DNA of 24,279 bases from TMED14 sp041158165 (GCA_041158165.1 JBEBBW010000025.1:1-24279), one strand, 5' to 3'; counted from the stretch's first letter, positions 14,153-24,279 are shown. The notes: generated from the letters alone by a model not told the origin. Numbers and translations: made by a program.

Positions 14153-15981
14153 TATCCTACTTGAACGCTGGCTTTGGGGTATCGGTAATCTTGGGAATCC
14201 TTGCGCTTACTGGTCAACGCAAAGGCGAGGGTAATAGTTCCGATTCGGCCAATAAGCATAGAACTCATTAGAATGATCTTTCCGGCATCGCTAAAATCTG
14301 CGGTTATGCCCGTGGAGAGGCCCACGGTACAAAATGCCGAGACCTCTTCAAACGCAATGCGCGCCAAGCCAAAGTGGCCGTCGGTGACCGCCAGGGCGAA
14401 GGTTCCGAGCGCAATCACCGAGGTAGAGAACAAAAACGCGCTCAACGCGAGGTTGAGGAGGTCTACCGAAATGGTCTGGCGAAACAGTTCCACGCGTTTT
14501 TTACCGCGGATGGTGGCCATGGCGTTCATGAAAACTAACGTGAAGGTGCTGGTTTTTACACCGCCCGCAGTGGAGCCTGAGGATCCGCCAATGAACATCA
14601 GCAGCATCACCACCAGCAGCGTGGGCAGGGCCACTGCGCCAAAGTCGATGGTGTTGAAGCCGGCTGTCCGCGTGGTTACCGACGAGAAAAAGGCGTGGTA
14701 CCATTGGGTTCCGGGGTTGAGGCCGTAGAGTACGCCGAATTGCTCGAGCAGGTAGAAAGCTAAGGTTCCGAAGGGGACCAAAAAGAGCACCGCGTAGACG
14801 GCGATTTTCGTGTTGACCGAGTAATGAATCCAGGGGCGCGATTTGCGGTGGGCCCGAGATTGGACGCTGAACATTTCAGAAATGGGGCTGAATCCGAGTC
14901 CGCCAAAAATGATGGTTAGGGCGATGACCAGCCCGAGCGGAATGTTGGTTCCGAGCGCCGCGTCAGCGAGTCCGCCCGTGTAAAGCGCAAAACCGGCGTT
15001 GTTGAAGGCGCTCACGGCGTGGAAAACCGAATGAAAAACCTGTTCGCCAAGGGTTGAAAAGCTGCGCTGGCCCCACGAAAAGAACAGCAGTGAGGCTGAA
15101 ATGAATTCAAAAATCAAACTGAAGCGAATGATTTGTCCGGTCAGGAGCACGCTCGATTCCAGCGAGTCCACCGAGTAGTTGGACTGGAGCATGCTTTTGT
15201 AGCGCGTTCCCACGCCCGGATTGGCCAACAGGGCAAAAATGGAGGCGAAGGTGATGAAGTTGAGTCCCCCGAGCTGGATGAGAATCATTAATACAACTTG
15301 CCCTTTGAAGCTGAGGACAGATGACACGTCAATGGTGCTGAGGCCGGTGACGCAGACCGCTGAAACGCTGGTGAAAAAGGCGTCCATTGCGGGGAGTCCG
15401 TGTGCCACAGTTGACATTTCAGGCATCATGAGCAGGCCCGCGCCGAGGACGGTGATGAGTCCGAAGCTAAGTACCAGTAGGGCGGGGGGGCTGAGCTTGA
15501 GGTGAGGCAGGAGGCGGCTCGCCTTGCCCAGTTCAAGGGCCACAAACACCAAGAAGTAGCCTTGAACGACCAGCATAAAGAGGTCGGCGAAGCTGTTCAT
15601 TCCGAGCCATTCCCCGAGGCTCTGGGTGAGTTCGATGTGAAAAAGGTTGACGGCCAAAATGTTGGCCAACATGTAGCACATTAAAATGAACTCAAACCGG
15701 GTGCGCCGAACGTAGTCGGGCGGGCTGAAGTCATAAAAAAGCTCAGAGAAGTACTTAAAAATGTAAAAACCAATGGTGGCCTTGAGAATGAAGTCCACCC
15801 AAAGCTTTTGGTCGGTGTTGAGCTGGTAGCCGAACGAAAAAATCAACGCAGCCACGGCGGTCAGCGACAGCGGCACGCTCAGGTAGCGCAAAAACTTCGT
15901 GACAAACGGCTTGCTGTCGTAGATGCGCAAGTTGATGCGCTCGCGAATTTGGTTGACGGTGTTCCGGAGGCGGGTCGACAT
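14152..15981 (-). CDS. trkH: TrkH-family potassium uptake protein
   Basis: Membrane-embedded K+ uptake subunit of the TrkH/KtrB superfamily. The 609-aa protein shows the four pore-loop filters in order: SAVCVTGLST (about 207-216), SAFNNAGFAL (324-333), TTRTAGFNT (436-444) and SAFCTVGLSTG (548-558), each with the filter Gly. A conserved SSGSTAGGVKT turn (about 468-477) follows the third repeat. About 160 N-terminal residues carry extra hydrophobic segments (around 36-55, 62-85, 97-117, 133-151) before the canonical fold. This longer form is, to my knowledge, common in Bacteroidota. The stop sits one base after the ubiE start; aspC ends one base upstream. The TrkA regulatory partner is not in this window. 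Confidence 0.95.
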   Translation of the reverse strand: MSTRLRNTVNQIRERINLRIYDSKPFVTKFLRYLSVPLSLTAVAALIFSFGYQLNTDQKLWVDFILKATIGFYIFKYFSELFYDFSPPDYVRRTRFEFILMCYMLANILAVNLFHIELTQSLGEWLGMNSFADLFMLVVQGYFLVFVALELGKASRLLPHLKLSPPALLVLSFGLITVLGAGLLMMPEMSTVAHGLPAMDAFFTSVSAVCVTGLSTIDVSSVLSFKGQVVLMILIQLGGLNFITFASIFALLANPGVGTRYKSMLQSNYSVDSLESSVLLTGQIIRFSLIFEFISASLLFFSWGQRSFSTLGEQVFHSVFHAVSAFNNAGFALYTGGLADAALGTNIPLGLVIALTIIFGGLGFSPISEMFSVQSRAHRKSRPWIHYSVNTKIAVYAVLFLVPFGTLAFYLLEQFGVLYGLNPGTQWYHAFFSSVTTRTAGFNTIDFGAVALPTLLVVMLLMFIGGSSGSTAGGVKTSTFTLVFMNAMATIRGKKRVELFRQTISVDLLNLALSAFLFSTSVIALGTFALAVTDGHFGLARIAFEEVSAFCTVGLSTGITADFSDAGKIILMSSMLIGRIGTITLAFALTSKRKDSQDYRYPKASVQVG

Positions 15982-15982
15982 G

Positions 15983-17161
15983 CTAGAGGGCGTTCAGTGC
16001 CGTGGTGATGCGCACGGCAGCGCGGTCAAGGTCGTGCTGGCTCGCCGCGTAGCTAAACCGAATGTAGCCGGGGGTACCAAAGGCTTCGCCCGGAACACCC
16101 GCAACTCCATGTTCTAATAGGTACATAACAAGGTCGTTGGAGGTAGGGTGGCGCTCGTCGAGGTAGGTGGTCACGTCGACGTAGGCATAAAAGGCACCCG
16201 GGGCCAGGCTCACACCAAGCTTGGGCGCCTTGAGCAGGTCGGTCGTGAAGCGGTCGCGGCGTTGCTTGAAGGCGTCGACCATGTACTGAACCGGCGCAGG
16301 GCCGGCCAGTAAGGCTGCTTTTGCAGCGCGCTGGGCAATGCTACTGGCTCCACTCGTGAATTGAGATTGAACTTTATCGCACGCTTCAGCCAACCATTCT
16401 GGAGCGCCCAGGTAGCCAAGGCGCCAACCCGTCATGGCGTAGCCCTTGGCCATACCATTGACGGTCGCAGTCCGGTCGTACATGCCGTCAATGCACGCAA
16501 AACTGTAATGGGGAACTTCACCGTAGCTGAGGTATTCATAGATTTCGTCGGCAATAACTACCACGTCAGGGAAATCGCGCAGCACGGCCGCCAAGGCTTC
16601 GAGTTCATCTTGGCGGTACATTGCCCCGCTGGGGTTGTTTGGGCTGCTGAAAATGAGCACTTTGGTCTTTGGGCTCAGCGCCGCACGCAGTTGACTTGGC
16701 GTGATTTTAAAGTCCTGGTCACGCCCGGCCACCGGGCTGACGACCGTTCCGCCGCAAAATTCCGCAAGGTCGTTGTAGCTCACCCAGTAGGGCGCGGGTA
16801 CCACGACTTCGTCGCCCGGATTGACCAGGGCCATCATGAGGTTGGCAATGGATTGCTTGGCTCCGGTGCTGACGACAATTTGGTTGCGCGTGTACGTGAG
16901 ATTGTTGTCGCGCTTGAACTTGGTGACCACAGCGTCGCGCACGTCGTTGTAGCCGCTGACGGGCATGTAGTGCGAATAATTTTGTTCAATCCCCTCGATG
17001 CCTGCAGCTTTAGCAAGGCCGGGCGTGTCAAAGTCGGGTTCGCCCAAACTGAGGCTGATAATATCTACTCCCTGTTCTTGTAGGGCGCGGCTCTTTTTAG
17101 CCATCGCAATGGTCATCGGGAGGGCCATTGCGTTCACGCGGTCAGATAAGCGAGAAATCAC
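15983..17161 (-). CDS. aspC: Pyridoxal-phosphate aspartate aminotransferase (class I, type Ib)
   Basis: Transfers the amino group between aspartate and 2-oxoglutarate. The 392-aa protein from the GTG at 17161 begins (M)ISRLSDRVNAM, matching family N termini; a TTG at 17176 would add five unlikely residues. Landmarks: SLSLGEPDFDTP, the cofactor region STGAKQS, YWVSYNDL, SSPNNPSG, VIADEIYEYLSYGEVPHYS with the PLP-binding Asp, NGMAKGYAMTGWRLG with the Schiff-base Lys, and RFSYAAS with the substrate-carboxylate Arg. A TACTTTTA box lies just upstream, so the mRNA is probably leaderless. trkH starts one base after its stop. Substrate range within this family can be broader than aspartate. Confidence 0.93.
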   Translation of the reverse strand: MISRLSDRVNAMALPMTIAMAKKSRALQEQGVDIISLSLGEPDFDTPGLAKAAGIEGIEQNYSHYMPVSGYNDVRDAVVTKFKRDNNLTYTRNQIVVSTGAKQSIANLMMALVNPGDEVVVPAPYWVSYNDLAEFCGGTVVSPVAGRDQDFKITPSQLRAALSPKTKVLIFSSPNNPSGAMYRQDELEALAAVLRDFPDVVVIADEIYEYLSYGEVPHYSFACIDGMYDRTATVNGMAKGYAMTGWRLGYLGAPEWLAEACDKVQSQFTSGASSIAQRAAKAALLAGPAPVQYMVDAFKQRRDRFTTDLLKAPKLGVSLAPGAFYAYVDVTTYLDERHPTSNDLVMYLLEHGVAGVPGEAFGTPGYIRFSYAASQHDLDRAAVRITTALNAL

Positions 17162-17165
17162 AGGG

Positions 17166-17173
17166 TAAAAGTA
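17166..17173 (-). promoter_or_regulatory. Candidate -7 box of the aspC-trkH-ubiE-porT run
   Basis: Read on minus, TACTTTTA differs from TAnnTTTG at the last base and ends four bases before the GTG start, implying a leaderless transcript. On plus, GATATTTG at 17195-17202 is a weaker candidate ending four bases before the ATG of the DUF7935-like gene. No -33 TTG is clear. Confidence 0.4.
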
Positions 17174-17206
17174 CAATATTGCGGCAATCGCCCCGATATT
17201 TGGGCC

Positions 17207-17728
17207 ATGGACGTTTTTCTAGACACGTTTCGCTTTGTCTTCCCGTCGCTGCTCATTTTGATTGCAGTGTATTTGATGATGTCAAGCTACTTTGACAACG
17301 AGGATCGCCGCCGCCGCGCGGAACACCGCGCCCAAAATCAGCGGCAGGCACTGCCGCTGCGCCTGCAGGCTTATGAGCGCTTGGCACTCTTCCTCGAGCG
17401 CATTAGCCCCAATTCACTGGTGGTGCGCGTCAAATCGGGATCCCTAACTAATGCAGAGTATCTGCTGCTCCTGCAGAAGTCCATTCGCGACGAATTCGAA
17501 CACAACCTGAGCCAGCAGATTTATGTGAGCGACGAGGTGTGGGACTACGTAACGACCGCCAAGTCGGCTACTGTGTCGCTGCTGAATACCGTTTCGGCGC
17601 AACTCGATCCGGAGGCTTCGGGAGCAGAGCTTTCAAAAGCCCTGCTCAACGCCGCCATGGAACTGAAGCAGCTGCCAACCCAAGCGGCGCTCAAGCACTT
17701 GAAGGCCGAGGTAGCCTACGAGTTCTAG
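17207..17728 (+). CDS. DUF7935-like membrane-anchored protein, function unknown
   Basis: The 173-aa product has one N-terminal membrane segment (about residues 9-26, FRFVFPSLLILIAVYLMM), then an Arg-rich stretch (EDRRRRAEHRAQNQRQALPL) and a helical cytoplasmic body containing LQAYERLALFLERISPNSLV and a LTNAEYLLLLQKSIRDEFEH block. I recognise the pattern as the Bacteroidota family now called DUF7935; no function is known to me. It diverges from aspC with a 45-bp gap and abuts meaB on the opposite strand with no spacer. The ATG at 17207 gives a clean membrane anchor at the N terminus. Confidence 0.85.
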   Translation: MDVFLDTFRFVFPSLLILIAVYLMMSSYFDNEDRRRRAEHRAQNQRQALPLRLQAYERLALFLERISPNSLVVRVKSGSLTNAEYLLLLQKSIRDEFEHNLSQQIYVSDEVWDYVTTAKSATVSLLNTVSAQLDPEASGAELSKALLNAAMELKQLPTQAALKHLKAEVAYEF

Positions 17729-18706
17729 TTATTTTTTAGGGAAAAACGCGGCGCGGAGGGCAGCTTCTGCGCTTTGCCCGTGGCTGTAGGCAGCGCGGGC
17801 CTGGTCGCGGAGGGTTGCGATTTCGGGCTGCTGGTCGGCCCACTGGGCGAGGAAGGCGGTCCACGCCTCACGCCAAGCGTGCTCCCGCTGGCTGGATCGG
17901 CGGGTGTCAAATTCACCGGTTCCGCGCACCCAACGTTCGTATCGGTTTAGGGTTTCGTCGAGTTCCTGGAGGCCTTTGCCTTCGGCGGCGCTGAGCTGGA
18001 GCACCGGAACGCTCCAGCCGTCTTCGCGGGTAAACCACTTGAGGCTCTCGCGAAGCTGGGTCGCGGTGCGGCGTCCCGCGTCGACAAAGCTCCCGTCGCA
18101 TTTGTTGACCGCAATAAGGTCGGCGCGTTCCATGATTCCGCGCTTGATGCCCTGAACTTCGTCGCCCGCATTGGGCAAGGCCAGCAGGAGCAGCCCGTCA
18201 ACGTAGTGCGCCGCGTCGGTTTCGTTCTGGCCCACGCCTACGGTTTCGAGCAGGATTTTGGTGTAGCCGGCGTGCTCCAATAGTGCGATTGCCGCTCGGG
18301 TTGAGGCCGCTACGCCGCCAAGTTGCCCGCCGCTCGCCACGGGGCGAATGAAGGCGTTGGGGTGCCTACTCAGGCGCTCCATGCGGGTTTTGTCGCCGAG
18401 AATACTTCCGCGGTGAAGGCTGCTCGACGGATCGACCGCGAGCACCGCGATACGGCGGCCTTGTTCGGCCCAGTGCACGCCAAGGGCCTCGGTGAGGGTG
18501 CTCTTGCCGGCTCCAGGGTTGCCGGTTATGCCCAGCCTGAAGGTTGATTGGCGCGGACTTCCCAGCGCCGCGAAGAGGTCCGCCGCGCGTGCTGCGTCTT
18601 CGGGCAGCGAGCTTTCAACCAAGCTCAGCGCCCGGCCCAAAAAGGCTCGGTCGGCGCGGCGAATGCCGTCGGCCCATTCCTCGGGGGTCCAGGTGGGGCC
18701 GTTCAT
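17729..18706 (-). CDS. meaB: Methylmalonyl-CoA mutase-associated GTPase MeaB (ArgK family)
   Basis: G3E GTPase that guards and reactivates the B12-dependent mutase. The 325-aa protein has a Walker A loop GITGNPGAGKST (about 59-70), VLAVDPSSSLHRGSILGDK with the switch Asp, a metal-site region LLETVGVGQNETDA, and NKCDG as the NKxD guanine-specificity motif. A helical C terminus follows, containing RTGEF-like GTGEFDTRR and REAWTAF. Length is normal. It starts 5 bases after the mutB stop, so it is in the same transcription unit as the mutase, supporting the role over the older arginine-transport name. Its stop directly abuts that of the plus-strand DUF7935-like gene. Confidence 0.96.
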   Translation of the reverse strand: MNGPTWTPEEWADGIRRADRAFLGRALSLVESSLPEDAARAADLFAALGSPRQSTFRLGITGNPGAGKSTLTEALGVHWAEQGRRIAVLAVDPSSSLHRGSILGDKTRMERLSRHPNAFIRPVASGGQLGGVAASTRAAIALLEHAGYTKILLETVGVGQNETDAAHYVDGLLLLALPNAGDEVQGIKRGIMERADLIAVNKCDGSFVDAGRRTATQLRESLKWFTREDGWSVPVLQLSAAEGKGLQELDETLNRYERWVRGTGEFDTRRSSQREHAWREAWTAFLAQWADQQPEIATLRDQARAAYSHGQSAEAALRAAFFPKK

Positions 18707-18711
18707 CGGGT

Positions 18712-20714
<2,003 letters not shown>

Positions 20715-20724
<10 letters not shown>

Positions 20725-21680
20725 GGGTCGAGGTTTTGGTCAAGTAGGTGGGGGAGTCCGCCGCGCGCGTCCCAGGCCGCTACGTGGGCACGGGCAGCCT
20801 CCGCGAGTTGGACGGTCCATTCCTCGAGCAGGTAGCTGCCGCGCAGCGGAAAGTCGTGGCGCAGCAGTCCGCTTTCGTAATACAGTACCAGCGCTTGGTG
20901 GCGCGCCCAGCGCGCGGCCTGAGCGCTTGGGTTCAGGGGTTGAATCCAGAGGTCGCGGCACCCGCCAAGGGCCAAGGCCTGTGCCTGAAGCCCGCGGTCG
21001 ACGAGGTCTGCGGCATCGGTGCTTGACTCGGGTCCGGCCACGCGCCCCACAATCCACAAGGGGTTGGCAGTCCAAAGCATCCGTGCCGCTTGGGCCATGG
21101 CGGCCGTTTCAAAGGTGTCGGGGGTGGCCTGCAGAACCAGCCCAACAGGGCGACCCGCGGCCGGATCCATGGCCTGTAGGCTAGCAAGGCCCCAGGCGAG
21201 CTGGGCAACTGCGCCCTTTGGGGCAGCCCACAGCGCGTTGCTCACGACGGCACCCATGGCGCTGGGGAGGAGGGCCTCGGCACGGCGTAGCCGCTCGCGA
21301 TCTTCCTTCCAGCTCCCCGTGAACCAGCTTCCGCTTCGGGCTCGCTGCTCCAGCGGATCGGCGTTGTACAGCCCTTGAGCGCTGGCCGGAAGGGCTTTGG
21401 CCGCCTCGGCCGGGTCGAAGTTGCCCACGAGGTGCACGGGCGCAATCGCGGTGTCGATGCCGGCCAGCAACGCCGGAATGTCGGCCGTGGAATGCACCCA
21501 AAAGAGCAGGCTGCTGGCCCCGTCCATCAGCGCTTCGAGCGCGGCGGCGTTGGCCTCTCGCGGGTTCGCGCCGTCTACGTCCACCGTTACGTGGCGGTCC
21601 ACCGGCGCACTGGGCCCAAAGTCGGCGAGGATTTCGCGCGCACCCTGGGGTACCGCGCATTCCGGAAGGGCGGTGCTCAT
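20715..21680 (-). CDS. mutA: Methylmalonyl-CoA mutase small subunit, short and divergent
   Basis: Assigned mainly by position directly upstream of mutB, with weak family features. The small subunit is a non-catalytic, barrel-like partner of the large subunit. This one has 321 residues against roughly 450 or more in homologues I know. Recognisable traits: VDRHVTVDVDGANPREANAA, a VHLVGNFDP strand, TPDTFETAAMAQAARMLWTA (equivalent to the mutase QTSGWSLT-like barrel region) and ALVLYYESGLLRHDFPLRGS followed by EEWT. There is no B12-binding DxHxxG motif, so the C-terminal domain is absent. The start ATG overlaps the stop of the ftsB-like gene as ATGA, and its own stop overlaps the mutB start. Confidence 0.8.
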
Positions 21681-21988
21681 AAGGTGTCGCCCGATTCCGG
21701 ATCTAAGGGTTCCACGAGCATCACTTCTTCGCCCGGACGGTGCATCCAGTAGGTTTCTCGCGCAAACTTTTCGAGCTGGCGAGGGTCTGATTCCAACTCG
21801 TTCAGCCGCTGTTTGGTCTGCTCTAACTCACCTCGGTAGTACTCGACTCCGTCTTCTAGTGCGCGCACTTCTTGGCTTAATTCCCACTGAATAAACACGT
21901 TATTGGAGTCCAGGATCAAAATCCAGACCGCGAACAGCACGCCTGCGAGCAGGTACTTGTTTCGTAAAAATGCCGGAATTCGATGCAT
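21677..21988 (-). CDS. ftsB: FtsB/DivIC-family cell division protein
   Basis: Small bitopic divisome protein, expected to pair with FtsL and FtsQ at the division site. From the ATG at 21988 it has 103 residues: a short basic cytoplasmic start (MHRIPAFLRNKY), one membrane segment (LLAGVLFAVWILIL), then a coiled coil (about 38-70, ELSQEVRALEDGVEYYRGEL followed by EQTKQRLNELES) and the family tail LEKFARETYWMHRPGEEV. A longer in-frame start at 22015 would add nine residues and lies inside the exporter gene. The ATG shares a base with the exporter stop (TAATG) and its TGA overlaps the mutA ATG (ATGA), so it is tightly coupled on both sides. Confidence 0.92.
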   Translation of the reverse strand: MHRIPAFLRNKYLLAGVLFAVWILILDSNNVFIQWELSQEVRALEDGVEYYRGELEQTKQRLNELESDPRQLEKFARETYWMHRPGEEVMLVEPLDPESGDTL

Positions 21989-23796
21989 TACTGCGAAGTT
22001 AGGGTTCCGTTCCACTGCTTCTGCACAAAGGCGCGGTAGCGTCCGCCCTCAAGCTTCATCAACTCGTCGTGGCTGCCGAGCTCTACAATTTGGCCTTCGT
22101 GCAAAAACGCAATCACGTCGGCGTGGCGCACGGTGCTCAGCCGGTGGGCAATAACCAGCGAGGTTCGGCCCTTCATGAGGGTTTCGAGCGCGGACTGCAC
22201 CAAGGCTTCGCTCTCGGGATCGAGCGACGAGGTGGCCTCGTCGAGTACCAAGAGCTTAGGGTCCCGCAGCATGGCGCGCGCAATCGCGATTCGCTGGCGT
22301 TGCCCGCCGCTCAGCTGCACGCCCCGTTCGCCGACTTGGGTGTTCCAGCCTTCGGGAAAGCGTTCGATAAATTCCCAGGCATTGGCGTCGACGGCGGCTT
22401 GGCGCACCTCTTCGTCGGTGGCCTCTGGGCGGCCGTAGCGTATGTTTTCAAGGATGCTTCGGCCAAAAAGGACTACGTCTTGGGGCACCCACGCCATTCG
22501 GCCGCGCAGGGCGTCTAGTGGCCAGTCGCGGGCGTCGCGCCCTTGAACCAGGAGCCGGCCTTGCTGGGGGTCGTGAAAGCGGTAAAGGAGCTGCACCACT
22601 GTTGACTTGCCGGCGCCGCTGGCGCCGACCAGGGCAAGTTGCTGCCCTTCGCGGAGGCTCAGGTTGAGTCCGCGCAGCACCGGAACGTCAGGCCGCGACG
22701 GGTAGGCAAAGTGAAGGTTGTCGAAGCGCACCGCCTCGTCGCCCGCGATGGCAACGTCAGGCTGGCTTGCAGCTGGTTCCACGTTGCCGGTTTCGGGCTG
22801 CTCGTCGAGCATGGCCATGATGGCCTCGGTGGCACCCATGGCTCGCTGGAGGCGGCTGTACACGTCGGCGAGTCCGCCCACCGAACCGCCAATGAAGCCC
22901 GAGTAAATTACAAAGCTGAAGAGCTGTCCCGAGGCCATTTCGCCGCTGGCGATGAGGCTAGCGCCTTTCCAAATGACGGCCACCAAGGCCCCAAATAGCC
23001 CGAGAATGATGAAGCTGCTGAAGGCTCCGCGAAGAATTCCGCCGCGAATACCCAAGGTGGCCACGCGCTCCAAGGCGCTGCGGTAGCGAGCTTTTTCGGT
23101 GCCCTCTTGGGTGTAGGCCTTGACGGTCGCTACGGCGCTGAGCGTTTCGTCGACGACGGTGTTGGACTCGGCGGACGCGGTCTGCACCTCTTTGGCGTAG
23201 CGCCGAATCTTGCTTCCGAAAAAGACGCCCAAGAGGACCACCAACGGCAGAACCATCAGCATAAAGCCCGTCAGCGAGGGCGATTGGTAGACCAGCAACG
23301 CGATGCCGCCGACGATGATCACGACCTGGCGAATGAACTCGGCCAGGGTGCTTGTGAAGGTTTCTTGGAGTACCCCGATGTCGCTCTGAAGGCGGTTGGT
23401 GAGTTCGCCGATGCGCTTTTCGTGAAAAAAGGGCAGCGGAAGGCTTACCAAGTGGTTGTACATCGCCGCACGCAGCGAGGCAAGCGACCGCTGGGCGACG
23501 CGTTCAAAAAAGAAAATGCGCCCAAAGCTGAAGAGCGACTGGGCCACGAGCAGCGCGACCAGCGTCAGCGCGATGCCGTCGATCGCCGAGGGGTCGCTCT
23601 GGGCCGCATCGACGAGTTCACCGAGGTACTTCGGGAAGGCCAGGTTGCTGCCCGAAGAGAGCAGCAGCATGAGGAGTCCGATTAAAAATTCCCCGCGGTA
23701 GGGCTTGACGTGAACGTACATGCGCGCCATCTGCGTGAGCGCGGACCATGTAATCGGTTTTTTGGGCGTTTTGTTGCCGAACTGAGCCTTGGCCAT
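21988..23796 (-). CDS. ABC exporter with fused membrane and ATPase domains (MsbA-like)
   Basis: Half-size ABC exporter that acts as a homodimer in the inner membrane. Residues 1-320 form the type-1 exporter membrane domain with six segments (e.g. GEFLIGLLMLLLSSGSNLAF). Residues from about 355 form the ATPase: Walker A LVGASGAGKST, Q loop WVPQDVVLF, signature LSGGQRQRIAIARAML, Walker B LLVLDEATSSLD and switch His in VIAHRLS. All key residues are intact. The 602-aa length is normal. It starts 6 bases after the oxygenase stop and ends on the ftsB-like ATG. Lipid A or another lipid is a possible substrate by family, but drug or peptide export cannot be excluded. Confidence 0.93.
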   Translation of the reverse strand: MAKAQFGNKTPKKPITWSALTQMARMYVHVKPYRGEFLIGLLMLLLSSGSNLAFPKYLGELVDAAQSDPSAIDGIALTLVALLVAQSLFSFGRIFFFERVAQRSLASLRAAMYNHLVSLPLPFFHEKRIGELTNRLQSDIGVLQETFTSTLAEFIRQVVIIVGGIALLVYQSPSLTGFMLMVLPLVVLLGVFFGSKIRRYAKEVQTASAESNTVVDETLSAVATVKAYTQEGTEKARYRSALERVATLGIRGGILRGAFSSFIILGLFGALVAVIWKGASLIASGEMASGQLFSFVIYSGFIGGSVGGLADVYSRLQRAMGATEAIMAMLDEQPETGNVEPAASQPDVAIAGDEAVRFDNLHFAYPSRPDVPVLRGLNLSLREGQQLALVGASGAGKSTVVQLLYRFHDPQQGRLLVQGRDARDWPLDALRGRMAWVPQDVVLFGRSILENIRYGRPEATDEEVRQAAVDANAWEFIERFPEGWNTQVGERGVQLSGGQRQRIAIARAMLRDPKLLVLDEATSSLDPESEALVQSALETLMKGRTSLVIAHRLSTVRHADVIAFLHEGQIVELGSHDELMKLEGGRYRAFVQKQWNGTLTSQ

Positions 23797-23802
23797 TCCG
23801 CC

Positions 23803-24279
23803 TTAAAAGCGGTTTTTATCTTGGAAGTCGAGCATCTTCACGCCAAGGGCGTTCAGCACGCGCTTCGCACGAATTTTGGTCCATTCCTTGACGGCGGTGG
23901 CGCTGCGTCGCGCAAAACTGTCGTCGGGGCGCGCAATAAACTTCGAGTCACTGTACTTGAAGCCGTCGCTCACTTCGGTAAAGTAGTAGGCATAAAAGCT
24001 CTTGCGGGACTCGCCCTCGGGGACGTTGATGGCCTTGTAGCCGTGGGGGCTGTTTTCGTCGGTCAAGAAAATGATCGCCCGGTTGTGGAGCGGAGCCACG
24101 CGGTGCAGCACTTCGGTCATTTTGGGGTCCCAGATTTCGAGGTGGCCGCCCCATGCTTCGTCCCAGTGGCGGTTGAGGTAAATCAACAGGTTGATGCGGC
24201 GCCACAGCTTGAGTTTGGGGTCGAAGTTGACGTCGATGTGCACGTCGACAAAGCTCCCTTGGCCGCCTTGGTGCAGGCC
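23803..24279 (-). CDS. 2-oxoglutarate/Fe(II) oxygenase, prolyl 4-hydroxylase-like (5' end outside the window)
   Basis: The frame is open to the window edge, so the true start lies beyond 24279; 158 residues are visible. Fe(II)/2-oxoglutarate oxygenases hydroxylate protein or small-molecule substrates. The double-stranded beta-helix core is recognisable: GGQGSFVDVHIDVNF with the iron-binding HxD (His-Ile-Asp), LLIYLNRHWDEAWGGHLEIW, then IIFLTDENSPHGY with the second iron His, and a downstream Arg (ESRKSFYAYYF) that should hold 2-oxoglutarate. A basic helical tail follows. The ABC exporter starts 6 bases beyond the stop. The substrate is unknown. Confidence 0.88.
   Translation of the reverse strand, partial: GLHQGGQGSFVDVHIDVNFDPKLKLWRRINLLIYLNRHWDEAWGGHLEIWDPKMTEVLHRVAPLHNRAIIFLTDENSPHGYKAINVPEGESRKSFYAYYFTEVSDGFKYSDSKFIARPDDSFARRSATAVKEWTKIRAKRVLNALGVKMLDFQDKNRF

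Overview
The window reads as a chromosomal segment of a GC-rich member of the Bacteroidota, most likely in or near the Flavobacteriales. The evidence is a short primary sigma factor without region 1.1, a type IX secretion protein (PorT) next to ubiE, a TamA-like outer-membrane lipoprotein (TamL), a tmRNA whose tag reads GEYNYALAA, a DUF7935-type protein, and several upstream boxes fitting the Bacteroidota -7 consensus TAnnTTTG. Nearly all genes lie on the minus strand; only the TrmH-type methyltransferase and the DUF7935-like gene are on plus. The species cannot be named from this sequence alone.

Layout, left to right. Positions 1-358 hold no protein gene: an AT-rich edge, a 3' fragment of a serine-type tRNA, a nested dyad and the tmRNA terminator. 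The tmRNA (359-752, minus) starts inside the stop region of an acyltransferase gene (plsC, 745-1509). A 260-bp gap with an 8-bp tandem repeat follows. Next comes a minus-strand information-processing block: rpsO, pnp, rpoD and an unrecognised lipoprotein gene (6997 down to 1773). Upstream of it are accD and a class I fructose-bisphosphate aldolase (7085-9021). Then come tamL and rpe (minus), diverging from the TrmH-type methyltransferase through a 33-bp palindromic intergenic region. A further minus-strand run reads aspC, trkH, ubiE, porT (17161 down to 12723). A DUF7935-like gene diverges from aspC and abuts meaB end to end. The right side (24279 down to 17729) is one tightly packed minus-strand run: a 2-oxoglutarate oxygenase (cut by the window edge), an ABC exporter, an FtsB/DivIC protein, the small and large subunits of methylmalonyl-CoA mutase, and the mutase chaperone meaB.

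How the genes fit together. rpsO-pnp is a widely conserved pair, and rpoD plus the lipoprotein gene follow in the same direction. mutA-mutB-meaB interconverts succinyl-CoA and methylmalonyl-CoA and keeps the B12 enzyme active. PorT and TamL both serve the outer membrane and secretion. Many junctions overlap (ATGA, TAATG), pointing to translational coupling.

I found no clear undescribed defence, mobile or biosynthetic system; most of the window is housekeeping. The points most worth checking are the palindromic, apparently leaderless divergent promoter of rpe and the methyltransferase gene, the stranded tRNA-Ser 3' fragment at an AT-rich boundary, the 8-bp repeat array, the RGE-rich tail of PNPase, the very small MutA subunit, and the unrecognised lipoprotein behind rpoD.
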